DNA of 64,000 nucleotides, from positions 12,443-76,442 of the forward strand of contig JBKBSF010000021.1 in the NCBI GenBank assembly GCA_046291875.1, given 5' to 3'. Numbering within the stretch: the stretch's first letter is position 1; each line of letters starts with the position of its first letter. This document shows, piece after piece, positions 50,927-59,851 of this stretch. The notes below the pieces were generated by a model that saw nothing but the letters and a program-made list of their open reading frames with translations, made no database searches and was not told where the DNA came from. The position numbers were made by a program, and so were the translations under genes. This DNA comes from SKVR01 sp046291875 (GTDB lineage Bacteria; Bacteroidota; Bacteroidia; Bacteroidales; UBA7960).

Positions 50927-53281
50927 ATGCGAAAACTATTTAAAAAAACTACTACTGCCTTCGGTCGTCTCTGGCAGAAGGCAAAGGAGAATATTTTCCC
51001 GGGTCAGAAAGCCCGCAGAGGAGCAACGGCCGGCATATTCATCACCTTTGCGCTGATCCTTGTGACATCAGCCTTTTTGTTTCTTCCCTACCTGGGCTGG
51101 GGACCAGTAATTGTAATAAGTATTGCACTTTCGGGACTGTTTTTTTTACTTTCCCTGCTCACAGTATCCCTGCTGCGCCTGCTGGCCCGCATTCCTTACT
51201 GGCTGCTGGTGGCACTGCTCTCCGGACTTCCTGTAACCATGATGTTTCTGTCGCCCAATCCAAAGAGCGGTTTTATTCTGTTTACCCACATCGCACTGCT
51301 TGCCTCTCTCACCGGCGGTGCTCTCTGGCTGATCCGGCCACGTTGGGCCCGTGCCGACAAGTTGCGCAAAACCCTTATTACCCTGTGCCTGGCCCTGGGT
51401 TTGTCGGGGTTTGCTGGCAGCCTTGTATGGCTGTTGTTGCCGGGCAACCCGGTTGAGATGCCTCCCATTGCCGCCATGCAGACAGAAAAACTTCCCGACA
51501 CCCTTGCTTTGCCCAACCCCGCATTACCGGGCACTTATCCGGTGGCATTCCTGAGCTATGGCTCCGGAGAAGACAAACACCGGCCAGAATATGCTCATGA
51601 AGCAACATGGGTTACTCAAAGTGTGGATGGCTCCACCTTCCTGGACTCCTGGAACGGCTTCAGCGGAAAACTACGTACCCGCTATTTCGGATTTGATGCC
51701 AAAACGCTTCCCCTGAATGCCCGTGTGTGGTATCCTGAAGGTGCAGGCCCGTTCCCACTGGTACTGATTGTGCATGGCAACCACCTGGCGCAGGATTTTT
51801 CCGATCCCGGCTACGCCTACCTGGGCGAATTGCTCGCCTCCAGGGGATACATCCTGGCTTCGGTGGATCAGAATTTCCTCAACGGCTCCTTTACCAACCT
51901 ACCCAAAGGGCTCAGCAATGAGAATGACGCACGGGGCTGGCTGCTGCTGAAACACCTGCAACTGTGGAAACAATGGAATGAGGAGGAAGGACACCCGTTC
52001 AATGGCAAGATCGACATGAACAATATTGGACTTATCGGCCATTCGCGCGGCGGAGAGGCCGCTGCCCATGCAGCATTCTTCAACACCCTGCCCTTCTATC
52101 CCGACAATGCCAATGAGGAGTTCGACTTCCATTTCAATATCAAAGCGGTAATTGCCATTGCCCCCAGCGACGGGCAATACCAGCCTGCCCGCACACGCAC
52201 TCCACTGCAGGATGTCAATTACTTTGTACTGCAGGGCTCACACGATGCCGACGTAAGTTCTTTCATGGGCATGCGGCAGTTTCATCGCACCACCTTCAGC
52301 GAAGATTTCCCGGGATTCAAAGCAGGCTTATACATCTGGGCTGCCAACCACGGCCAGTTCAACAGCGTATGGGGCAACAAGGATGGAAGCAGCCCGGGCA
52401 TCAACCTGTTCAACCTGGGGCAATTGCTGTCCTTACAGGACCAGCAAACCATTGCCAGGGTCTACATCAGTGCCTTCCTCGAAACCACCCTCAAGGACCA
52501 GAAGCAATACCAGCCTTTGTTTATGGACCATCGCTATGGCCGGCACTGGCTACCCGAAACTGTTTATCTGAACCAGTACGAACAGGCCGGCACCCGCATG
52601 ATAGCCCATTTCCAGGAAGACATCAACCTGGGCACAGCAAGCCTGCCTGGCAGCACCATTCAATCTGCCGACCTGAGTGTATGGAAAGAGCAGACCCTGC
52701 CCTTGCAATGGGGAGATTACGACTCACGAATGGTGATACTGGGATGGAACACTACCCAAAGCGATACCCTGCAGCCGTGCTACCAGATCAGCTGGCCCGC
52801 AGGTGCCCTTGCAACCCACAGCAGATCGGTTCTCGTCTTTTCCATGGCTGATACCGGCGACAAGGCCGATCCTCCTGGCAAAAAGAGCACCGGTGATGAA
52901 AATGATACAGAAGAACAGAACAATGTTGAGAAGGAAGCGGACCAGGAAACCGGGGAGAGTGAAGGGCCGGAAGAAAAAGACAAGGAACCAGAGTTCATAG
53001 ATTTCACCATTCGTCTTACCGACGTGGCAGGCAATCTTCTGGAATTCCCTCTGAGTGATTGCTCACCTCTGCAGCCCAGGCTTCGCAGGCAGCTCACCAA
53101 ACTGAAATTTATGCAATCTGCAGCAGAATCGGAAAACATCCTGCAGTTCTTCTATTTCCCTCTTGAAGCATTCGGCGCAACACACCCCGGTTTTGATTTC
53201 CAGCAGATCGTGAGCATCTCTTTTGTATTCGACCGCACCCCCAACGGAGTGGTAGCCATCAACAACATTGGTTTTCAGTGA
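50927..53281 (+). CDS. Large membrane-anchored alpha/beta hydrolase (chlorophyllase/dienelactone-like)
   Basis: The 784-residue protein has about five membrane helices in residues 30-180. The alpha/beta-hydrolase domain (about 235-560) follows, with LVLIVHGNHLAQDF, nucleophile elbow GHSRGGEA, acid region QGSHDADVSS and the His in WAANHGQFNS. The C-terminal beta-rich domain (about 560-784) is split by a highly acidic low-complexity stretch of about 45 residues (52850-52990). The catalytic domain faces the periplasm if the helices are as predicted. The substrate is unknown. It converges end-to-end with the ThiF-family gene: the two stops share a TGATCA palindrome. Confidence 0.82.
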   Translation: MRKLFKKTTTAFGRLWQKAKENIFPGQKARRGATAGIFITFALILVTSAFLFLPYLGWGPVIVISIALSGLFFLLSLLTVSLLRLLARIPYWLLVALLSGLPVTMMFLSPNPKSGFILFTHIALLASLTGGALWLIRPRWARADKLRKTLITLCLALGLSGFAGSLVWLLLPGNPVEMPPIAAMQTEKLPDTLALPNPALPGTYPVAFLSYGSGEDKHRPEYAHEATWVTQSVDGSTFLDSWNGFSGKLRTRYFGFDAKTLPLNARVWYPEGAGPFPLVLIVHGNHLAQDFSDPGYAYLGELLASRGYILASVDQNFLNGSFTNLPKGLSNENDARGWLLLKHLQLWKQWNEEEGHPFNGKIDMNNIGLIGHSRGGEAAAHAAFFNTLPFYPDNANEEFDFHFNIKAVIAIAPSDGQYQPARTRTPLQDVNYFVLQGSHDADVSSFMGMRQFHRTTFSEDFPGFKAGLYIWAANHGQFNSVWGNKDGSSPGINLFNLGQLLSLQDQQTIARVYISAFLETTLKDQKQYQPLFMDHRYGRHWLPETVYLNQYEQAGTRMIAHFQEDINLGTASLPGSTIQSADLSVWKEQTLPLQWGDYDSRMVILGWNTTQSDTLQPCYQISWPAGALATHSRSVLVFSMADTGDKADPPGKKSTGDENDTEEQNNVEKEADQETGESEGPEEKDKEPEFIDFTIRLTDVAGNLLEFPLSDCSPLQPRLRRQLTKLKFMQSAAESENILQFFYFPLEAFGATHPGFDFQQIVSISFVFDRTPNGVVAINNIGFQ

Positions 53282-54370
53282 TCATACCAACCCCAGGATC
53301 CTGAGGGCTGCCAGCCCGTCTTTCAATGCCCATGCCCGGGTGAAGTTCTCCTTTACCAGCAGGTATTTGAGGGCTTCGAAATTCTTGAAGCCGTTTTCGC
53401 AGACCAGCACCAGTTTTTTATCCTGGTCCACAGCGGAAACGGCTTCAGGCAATTGGTACAAAGGGATGGTTTTCCATTGCAGTTCGCCTATCGAAAGCCA
53501 TTCGGTATCATCAGAAAAAGCCAGTACGTGCGGAGAATGATCTTTGAGAAACGGAAAAAAATCGTGAGGCTGAAGGGTGTATTGCCGCAGCAGGAAATCG
53601 GGGCAAGTGTATTCGTATTCGGTGAGTTCTTTAATGTGGAGGTTGGGAAGATGCACTTGTATGGGAAGCTCCATGAATGAACCATCCATCCCCTCAAAAT
53701 GCAGCAACCTGCCTGCCAGCACATCACCCCTGCCCAAAATGATTTTGATGGCTTCCAGTGCCTGTAAATTGCCAATGATGCCGGGCACCATACCCATTAC
53801 CCCGGCATTGGCACAGGTGGGAATGGTAAGCGGATCGGGCGGATCGGGAATCAGGCAACGATAGGTGGGTCCACCCTGGTAGTTATAGACCGACAGCTGC
53901 CCCGAGAAACCCAAGGCAGCACCGATGATGCAAGGCTTACCCAGCATCACACAGGCATCGTTTACAAGGAATTTGGTTGGGAAATTATCAGAACATTCCA
54001 CCACCAGGTCGTATTGCGATATCAGCTGCAGGGCATTCTCTTTGTGCAGGCGCAGAAAATGAACTTTTATTTCCACATCGGGATTGACCCGTCGCAATCT
54101 CTCTGCTGCCGCCACTGCCTTGGGATGCCCCACATCATCCATGGCATACAGTACCTGCCGGTGCAGATTGCTCAGCTCCACCTCATCGTTATCCAAAACG
54201 CCGATGGTGCCAATTCCTGCCGGCACAAGGTAAAGCAATACAGCGGCCCCCAGGGCACCGGCACCCACCACAAGGACCCTGGCTTTACGAATTTTACCCT
54301 GACCCTCAGCACCTACCTCGGGTAGAATGAGCTGACGATGGTATCGCGACACATGAGGAGAATCGGCCAT
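53282..54370 (-). CDS. MoeB/ThiF-type adenylyltransferase with C-terminal rhodanese domain
   Basis: The 362-residue protein has an E1-like domain (about 5-245) with the ATP site VVGAGALGAA, DNDEVELSNLHRQ, CSDNFPTKFLVND, and a candidate Cys in TIPTCANAGVMG. The rhodanese-like domain (about 265-360) has LVCENGFKNFEAL. It should adenylate the C-terminal Gly of a ThiS/MoaD-like carrier and transfer sulfur. The two CxxC zinc motifs typical of MoeB are reduced to single cysteines (PTYRCLIP and YTCPDF), so the zinc site is probably lost. No ThiS/MoaD gene is nearby. Confidence 0.9.
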   Translation of the reverse strand: MADSPHVSRYHRQLILPEVGAEGQGKIRKARVLVVGAGALGAAVLLYLVPAGIGTIGVLDNDEVELSNLHRQVLYAMDDVGHPKAVAAAERLRRVNPDVEIKVHFLRLHKENALQLISQYDLVVECSDNFPTKFLVNDACVMLGKPCIIGAALGFSGQLSVYNYQGGPTYRCLIPDPPDPLTIPTCANAGVMGMVPGIIGNLQALEAIKIILGRGDVLAGRLLHFEGMDGSFMELPIQVHLPNLHIKELTEYEYTCPDFLLRQYTLQPHDFFPFLKDHSPHVLAFSDDTEWLSIGELQWKTIPLYQLPEAVSAVDQDKKLVLVCENGFKNFEALKYLLVKENFTRAWALKDGLAALRILGLV

Positions 54371-54389
54371 ATATGATGTTTTTACTACA

Positions 54390-54397
54390 CAAAAATA
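54390..54397 (-). promoter_or_regulatory. -7 box of the MoeB/ThiF-rhodanese gene
   Basis: TATTTTTG on the minus strand fits TAnnTTTG and predicts a leader of about 15 nt to the ATG at 54370. No clear -33 element is seen. Confidence 0.4.
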
Positions 54398-54568
54398 TCA
54401 TTTTCCGGCGGAGAATATTCTCTTTCGGCAAACTTCAAAAAAGCATCTCCTCCTGAACAAAGAGCCCCTTTGAGCAGTTATGTGAAGAGTAAACAGCAAA
54501 TCAGCGGGCAAAAAAGCCCTTCCGAAAATTATATACAATTCATTCACAAACCAAAAAAGAACAAAATC

Positions 54569-54997
54569 ATGAGTAAACATTATGCAAGTGCACAGTGGGA
54601 AGGCAACCTGGTAAAGGGAAGCGGAAAATACAAACTGAAGACCAGTGGCCATGAGGGCGGAGTTAAATTCACTACCCGTTTTGAAGATGACCGCAGTGCA
54701 TCGAGCCCCGAAGAGCTTATCGGTGCAGCCCATGCCAGCTGCTTCTCCATGGCTTTCTCCCACGCCCTCGACCAGGCAGGCTTCACTCCTGAAAAAGTAG
54801 AAACTGAAGCAGAGGTAACCCTGGCCAAAGCCGAGGGAGGCTTCGCCATCAGCCAGATCCTGCTCAAAACCAAAGGTAAAGTAGGAGGTATTGACAAAGC
54901 AAAATTCCTCGAGATTGCTGAAGCTGCCAAAACCGGCTGCCCCGTTTCCAAAGCACTTGCCGGCACTACCATCAAACTGGAAGCAGAGCTGGTATAA
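54569..54997 (+). CDS. osmC: OsmC-family peroxiredoxin
   Basis: From the ATG at 54569 (MSKHYASAQWEGNLVKG) the protein has 142 residues and is a complete OsmC: conserved Arg37 region (TTRFEDD), Glu49 in PEELIGAAHASCFS, peroxidatic Cys58 and resolving Cys124 in KTGCPVSKAL. OsmC reduces organic hydroperoxides with lipoylated proteins as donor. The frame extends upstream to 54470, but that part is not conserved. It is monocistronic and ends in the best terminator of the window. Confidence 0.93.
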   Translation: MSKHYASAQWEGNLVKGSGKYKLKTSGHEGGVKFTTRFEDDRSASSPEELIGAAHASCFSMAFSHALDQAGFTPEKVETEAEVTLAKAEGGFAISQILLKTKGKVGGIDKAKFLEIAEAAKTGCPVSKALAGTTIKLEAELV

Positions 54998-55018
54998 TAC
55001 ATCGTTTTCCTTTTTCTG

Positions 55019-55058
55019 ACGGCACATGAGCAATGGGTTGCTCATGTGCCGTTTTTTT
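55019..55058 (+). terminator. Rho-independent terminator after osmC
   Basis: A perfect 15-bp stem (55019-55033 with 55038-55052, ACGGCACATGAGCAA and its complement), loop TGGG and then a run of seven T. The arms flank a bidirectional hairpin, but the T-run fits the plus strand. Confidence 0.93.
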
Positions 55059-55275
55059 GTCTGGATTGACGCATTTCCCCTGACCAATACAAAAACTACC
55101 ACAATATCAAACACATAACACATCACAACCTGTTCGTCACCAAAACCTCATTTTGGCAAATCCCTTAATGGTATTGTATCAACCGCCAGGACCTCTCTCC
55201 TGCAAACACTACCCGTCCGCTTCTTAAAAAGGCGTTAAACCGGGAAAGCATTGAAGCTATTATACCCGGAATAGT

Positions 55276-55283
55276 TATTTTTG
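55276..55283 (+). promoter_or_regulatory. -7 box of the GH31 gene
   Basis: TATTTTTG matches TAnnTTTG; a TTG at 55251-55253 lies 22 bp upstream as a possible -33. The start point would be about 55290, 18 nt before the ATG at 55308. Confidence 0.45.
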
Positions 55284-55307
55284 CCCCGGTATTATTCAAT
55301 ATTTAAC

Positions 55308-57827
55308 ATGACATCCACTGCCATGCGAGAAACTTCTTCTTCATTCCTGTCTCTGATCCTGGCATCAGGCTTATTTCTTTTCTGTGCTCAAACTGCGCTG
55401 ACCCACCTACCCGATCTTACAGAAAAACCGGCAAACTTTCATGCAGAAAAGGGCTCCTATCATTTTAATACCGATAATGGCACCTACGTGTTGCGCTTTT
55501 TCTCGCAGGAAATCCTGGAGGTTGAGTTTTTTCCGAAAGAAAACAAGCGCCCTTCTGATGTTGGGTTAACGTTGAGCGAATCGCAACAGGAAGTCAGGGA
55601 TAATGTATTGCGTTCTTCACATGCGGTTATCATGGAGCCCCGGCATACAGATGTGCAGGTTACAAGAACTGAGGATGATATTATTCGTTTAAGTACTGAT
55701 GGGATAAGTGTTGTTTTTGACCTGAGAGATTCAAAATTCTCCTTTTACCACAACGGGCGAAGATTATTGAAAGAGCACAACGGGTTTGTGCAGAACCCGG
55801 ATAACGATGGCTATCGAGTTGATTTTCGTATCTCTGCCACAGAAATGCTTATGGGTGGGGGTTCGCGCGCATTGGGAATGGACCGCCGCGGACACCGGCT
55901 GGAGCTATACAACCGGGCGCATTACGGATACGAAACCCGCTCAGAGTTGATTAACTATACCCTGCCTATGGTGCTTTCCTCACGCCGTTATGCCATCCAC
56001 TTCGACAATCCCACCACCGGATACCTGGATCTTGACAGTCAAAACGATGGCACACTGGGCTTCGAAGCTTTTTCAGGCAGACAGACCTATCAGATCATCG
56101 CGGGTGATACCTGGGAAAGCATTATTGACAATTACACACAGCTTACAGGCCGCCAGCCATTGCCTCCGCGCTGGGCGCTGGGCAATTTCTCCAGTCGTTT
56201 TGGCTACCGCTCTCAGCAGGAAGTGGTAAACACCATTGCGTTGTTTCGCGAAAAAGAGATCCCGGTGGATGCTATCATTATAGACCTTTACTGGTTCGGA
56301 CAGGAAGTATTGGGTACAATGGGAAATCTCCGGTTTGATGAAGAAACATTCCCTGATCCGGCACAAATGGTACAACAGCTCGAAAGCAAGGGTGTAAAAA
56401 CTGTCTTGATCACCGAACCATTTGTACTTACTACATCGGGCAGGTGGGATGAAGCGGTGCAAGAGGGAGTGCTTGCCCTTGACACCCTTGGCGCTGTTGC
56501 AGTATACAATTTCTTCTTTGGAGAGACGGGATTGATAGACCTTTTCAAACCGCAGGCACGAGAGTGGTTCTGGGGTATTTACAGGGATATGATGGAAACC
56601 TATGGCATTCATGGATGGTGGGGAGATCTGGGCGAACCCGAGGTACACCCCGACTGGTTGCGCCACTATGGCAACCTTAAAGCACGCGAAGTTCATAACA
56701 TCTTTGGGCATCAGTGGGCCAGAATGGTTTTTGAGGGTTTCCGGAATGATTTCCCCGAGAGAAGAGCCTTTAACCTGATGCGTGCCGGATACTCCGGCTC
56801 ACAACGCTATGGCATGATCCCCTGGACCGGCGACGTTAGCAGGAGCTGGGGCGGTTTAATGCCGCAACCCGAGATATCCCTGCAGATGGGGCTGCAGGGA
56901 TTGGCCTACATGCACTCGGATCTTGGAGGGTTTGCTGGCGATCTGGTCGACGATGAACTCTATGTTCGCTGGATGCAATACGGGGTTTTCCAACCGGTAT
57001 ACCGACCACATGCACAGGATGATGTTCCCTCAGAGCCGGTTTTCAGAAGTGAAGAAGCTATGCAGTTATCGAAAAAAGCCATTGAGCTGCGCTATCAACT
57101 GATGCCCTACATCTATACAGCGGCTTTTCAGAATTCACAGACTGGATTGCCATTCATGCGGCCACTGTTTTTTGAAGAACCCGACAACTTTGAACTCTAT
57201 CGCGTATCAAGCACCTATCTTTTCGGAGACGACATTCTTGTTGCACCCGTTCTCAGGCAGGGTGAGCGCGAAGTTGAGGTTCATATGCCCACAACTGCAA
57301 ACTGGTTCGACTTTTACACCGGAAAGATGTACCAGGGAGGTCAGCAGCACCGGGTGCAAACACACAAAGACCGTATCCCGACCTTTGTGCGCGGAGGTGC
57401 AGCCATTCCGATGGCAGATCTGGTTCAAACCACCGCCGATTATTCTGTGGAGCATATAACGTTGAAATTCTTTTTTGATGAAGGTGCATCGCGGTTCCAG
57501 ACCAGGATCTACCATGACGACGGACTAACATCAGATGCCTACCAAAAGGGCATGTATGAAATGCTGGATCTCTCCATTGAACCCTCCGTGGGCGGCGCAC
57601 ATACCAACCATGTGCGTTTCAGGCTGGAAACCCAAAGGGGAGAGCAGTTTGAAGATGCTGGTTTTTCAAGGGTTACCGTACGCGCCAGGAATATTTCCGC
57701 AGAACCACAATCTGCCTTCATCAACGGAGAGGCAGTGTCATTTACTTATGATAAAGAGAGGCAAATGGCCGAGTTCAGCACGTTCGCCATTTCTGAAGGC
57801 GAGAATATTTTCGTGTTCACCTTCTAG
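55308..57827 (+). CDS. Glycoside hydrolase family 31 enzyme (alpha-glucosidase-like)
   Basis: From the ATG at 55308 the protein has 839 residues; MRETSS 15 bases later is an alternative. A signal-like hydrophobic N-terminus is followed by an N-terminal beta-domain, the GH31 (beta/alpha)8 barrel (about 280-610) and C-terminal beta-domains. The nucleophile is Asp440 in WWGDLGEPEVHP and the acid/base Asp509 in PWTGDVSRSWGG; SDLGGFAG follows downstream. The WGDLGEPE version resembles alpha-glucosidase/6-alpha-glucosyltransferase branches. Secretion and substrate are not certain. Its TAG stop is directly followed by a tandem stem-loop array. Confidence 0.92.
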   Translation: MTSTAMRETSSSFLSLILASGLFLFCAQTALTHLPDLTEKPANFHAEKGSYHFNTDNGTYVLRFFSQEILEVEFFPKENKRPSDVGLTLSESQQEVRDNVLRSSHAVIMEPRHTDVQVTRTEDDIIRLSTDGISVVFDLRDSKFSFYHNGRRLLKEHNGFVQNPDNDGYRVDFRISATEMLMGGGSRALGMDRRGHRLELYNRAHYGYETRSELINYTLPMVLSSRRYAIHFDNPTTGYLDLDSQNDGTLGFEAFSGRQTYQIIAGDTWESIIDNYTQLTGRQPLPPRWALGNFSSRFGYRSQQEVVNTIALFREKEIPVDAIIIDLYWFGQEVLGTMGNLRFDEETFPDPAQMVQQLESKGVKTVLITEPFVLTTSGRWDEAVQEGVLALDTLGAVAVYNFFFGETGLIDLFKPQAREWFWGIYRDMMETYGIHGWWGDLGEPEVHPDWLRHYGNLKAREVHNIFGHQWARMVFEGFRNDFPERRAFNLMRAGYSGSQRYGMIPWTGDVSRSWGGLMPQPEISLQMGLQGLAYMHSDLGGFAGDLVDDELYVRWMQYGVFQPVYRPHAQDDVPSEPVFRSEEAMQLSKKAIELRYQLMPYIYTAAFQNSQTGLPFMRPLFFEEPDNFELYRVSSTYLFGDDILVAPVLRQGEREVEVHMPTTANWFDFYTGKMYQGGQQHRVQTHKDRIPTFVRGGAAIPMADLVQTTADYSVEHITLKFFFDEGASRFQTRIYHDDGLTSDAYQKGMYEMLDLSIEPSVGGAHTNHVRFRLETQRGEQFEDAGFSRVTVRARNISAEPQSAFINGEAVSFTYDKERQMAEFSTFAISEGENIFVFTF

Positions 57828-58000
57828 ACACCTTTCACTGCACCCCCCCGGGTGTCTGAGCCCGTCGAAGACACCTTTCTCTGTGCACCACCGGTGTCTG
57901 AGCCCGTCGAAGACACCTTTCTCTGTGCACCACCGGTGTCTGAGCCCGTCAAAGACACCTTTCACTGCACCCCCCGGTGTCTGAGCCCGCCGAAGACACC
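57827..58000. repeat. Tandem 42-bp stem-loop array (four units)
   Basis: Units start at 57852, 57894, 57936 and 57977, a period of 42, 42 and 41 bp. Each holds the stem GGTGTCT/AGACACC (for example 57851-57857 with 57869-57875) around the core GAGCCCGTCGA. A partial unit (ACACCTTTCACTGCACC) abuts the GH31 stop codon. The core TGAGCCCGTCGAAG recurs in the array at 63918 with a different stem. No spacers vary as in CRISPR. Confidence 0.85.
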
Positions 58001-58090
58001 ACCAAGCAACACACTGTTTTACTTCTTCAAACCCGGTGAGCACCGAAGCAATATTTTTCGTAATATTGTCAGTGCGTAAAAACAGATACC

Positions 58091-58285
58091 ATGGGAAAAG
58101 CCATTGTAAAATGCATGATTGCCACCTACGCTGAAGACAGCTATATTGTGGAAGTGCCCTGCGACAAGGACGACATCGATGAGGTTATCATTGCCCGTGC
58201 CTGGCAAAAAGTAAAAGAGCAGGAGCCCGCTATCCCCTATGGGCACCGCTCGGCAGAGATCATCAAAAAGGTTATTGCTGAATAA
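58091..58285 (+). CDS. Small hypothetical protein (64 residues)
   Basis: ATG at 58091 opens a 64-residue frame: MGKAIVKCMIATYAEDSYIV, a DKDDIDEVIIARAWQKVKE stretch and ending SAEIIKKVIAE. It is predicted as a compact alpha/beta protein without signal or membrane segment. It has good coding character and lies between the repeat array and the TetR gene. No family is recognised; a Cys at position 8 and an acidic DDID pair are the only notable residues. Confidence 0.65.
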   Translation: MGKAIVKCMIATYAEDSYIVEVPCDKDDIDEVIIARAWQKVKEQEPAIPYGHRSAEIIKKVIAE

Positions 58286-58319
58286 CTCTTTCAAAATCAA
58301 CCTTTTTTTTAAAACTATC

Positions 58320-58366
58320 TTGTTTTTGGAAAAAAATATGTACTTTTGCAAACCAACCGGTCGGTT
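58320..58366 (+). promoter_or_regulatory. TetR promoter with overlapping operator
   Basis: TTG (58320-58322), 18 bp, then -7 box TACTTTTG (58341-58348). Directly after it lies AACCAACCGGTCGGTT (58351-58366), a 16-bp palindrome with one mismatch, of the form often bound by TetR-family dimers. It covers the expected start point, just before the ATG at 58373, so autorepression of the exporter operon is the simplest reading. Confidence 0.75.
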
Positions 58367-58372
58367 TTTATT

Positions 58373-58981
58373 ATGCACGCAACTCAACAACAAATCATCG
58401 AAAAAGCTTTCGCCCTGTTTATGACAGACGGCTACAAAGAGGTAACCCTCAGCCGTTTGCTCAAAGCAACAGGATTGTCAAAGGGTGGTTTTTACCACTA
58501 TTTCGAAAGCAAAGAAGCTCTTTTTGAGCAGGTAGTAGAGCAATTCTTCTTCGGAGTAGCTTCCAATGAAGGATTTCAGCCCCTACCCGAAAAAAACTTT
58601 ATAGAAAACATGGATCTTTTCCTGGAGCAAAAGGAGATGGCTTTTAAGCTATTTGCGCAACAACTTGGGGTAGAGCAAAGTGAGATCAACTTTTTCATGT
58701 TCATTATGCATGCCATAACAAACCTGCCGGGAGCCCGCCAGAAAACAGAGCTTTTCATGCAGCAGGAAAAGCGGCAACTGGAAAACATCATTGCCCTGGC
58801 CCGCGAAAAGGGTGAGATCAGAGACAATATCGAACCCACCTTTCTTGCAGAAATGCTCATGCGCTTGTTTGACGGCACAGAGATGCACGGGGTACTTCTG
58901 CACGAGAATTTCCTTACCCTGGAACGCGAACGCCGCATGATCCGGGAGCTTTACAACTGGATAAAAACACAGAATGACTAA
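58373..58981 (+). CDS. TetR-family transcriptional repressor
   Basis: From the ATG at 58373 (MHATQQQIIEKAFALFMTDG) the protein has 202 residues. The N-terminal HTH (about 10-55) reads VTLSRLLKATGLSKGGFYHYFESKEALFEQV, the canonical TetR pattern. The C-terminal helical domain would bind an unknown ligand. A TTG at 58346 lies inside the -7 box and was rejected as start. The palindrome at 58351-58366 is its likely operator. The ABC exporter genes follow 15 bp after its stop in the same direction, so it represses its own operon. Confidence 0.93.
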   Translation: MHATQQQIIEKAFALFMTDGYKEVTLSRLLKATGLSKGGFYHYFESKEALFEQVVEQFFFGVASNEGFQPLPEKNFIENMDLFLEQKEMAFKLFAQQLGVEQSEINFFMFIMHAITNLPGARQKTELFMQQEKRQLENIIALAREKGEIRDNIEPTFLAEMLMRLFDGTEMHGVLLHENFLTLERERRMIRELYNWIKTQND

Positions 58982-58996
58982 ACACACAAAAACGTT

Positions 58997-59848
58997 ATGA
59001 TAAAAGCAACCCAGCTTAGTTTTACCTACCCTGGACAAGCCCAGCCTGCCGTGAACGACATCAGCTTCGAGGTTGCTCCGGGAGAGATCTTTGGTTTCCT
59101 GGGGCCCTCTGGGGCCGGCAAAAGCACCACCCAGAAAATCCTGATCCGATTGCTTGGCAATTACCAGGGCACTGTTTCCATCAACCGCCAGGAGCTCAGC
59201 AGCCTGAACAACGATTTCTACAACCAGATCGGGGTAGGTTTTGAGCTTCCCAACCACTATCCACGCCTTACGGCACTGGAGAACCTGCGGTTTTTTCAGG
59301 CATTCTACAGAAACAGATCCACAAACCTGATGGAACTACTCGAAATGGTGGGCCTGCACGATCATGCCCACAAGCCCACTACCGAATTCTCAAAAGGGAT
59401 GAAAATGCGTTTGAATTTCATCAGGGCACTGGTACACGATCCCGATATACTGTTCTTTGATGAACCCACTTCTGGTCTCGACCCCGTAAATGCCCGCAAA
59501 CTCAAAGATATTATACTGCAACTGCGCCAAAAGGGCAAAACTATATTCCTCACCACCCACAACATGCACGATGCTGAGGAGCTTTGCCAGAGAGTAGCTT
59601 TCATTGCCCAAGGCAAGATCAGCCTTATTGACAGCCCAAAAAATCTAAAGCTTCAATATGGCACCCGAAAACTCACCCTGGAATATGGCAACGGCCAGCT
59701 CATCTGTCGTGAATTCCCCCTCGACAACCTGGGCGAGAATGCCGAATTTCTGAACCTTATCCGCAGCCAGCACATTCACTCTATCCATTCGGCAGAAGCA
59801 AGCCTTGAAGAGGTTTTCATCCAAACTACCGGACAAAAGCTCACTTAA
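58997..59848 (+). CDS. ABC exporter ATP-binding subunit (TetR operon)
   Basis: The 283-residue ATPase has Walker A GPSGAGKST (36-44), the signature FSKGM (a variant of LSGGQ) in TTEFSKGMKMRLN and Walker B ILFFDEPTSGLD, then H-loop TTHNMHDAEE. The last 70 residues form an extra domain. It is similar in layout to the fluoroquinolone-export type ABC subunits with two separate permeases. It lies between the TetR gene and its permeases (3 bp gap to the next gene). Confidence 0.92.
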   Translation: MIKATQLSFTYPGQAQPAVNDISFEVAPGEIFGFLGPSGAGKSTTQKILIRLLGNYQGTVSINRQELSSLNNDFYNQIGVGFELPNHYPRLTALENLRFFQAFYRNRSTNLMELLEMVGLHDHAHKPTTEFSKGMKMRLNFIRALVHDPDILFFDEPTSGLDPVNARKLKDIILQLRQKGKTIFLTTHNMHDAEELCQRVAFIAQGKISLIDSPKNLKLQYGTRKLTLEYGNGQLICREFPLDNLGENAEFLNLIRSQHIHSIHSAEASLEEVFIQTTGQKLT

Positions 59849-59851
59849 AAG

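Noticed and set aside
57827..58000. CRISPR-like array
   Set aside because: The stretches between the stems are repeated too, the period is constant and no cas gene is near.
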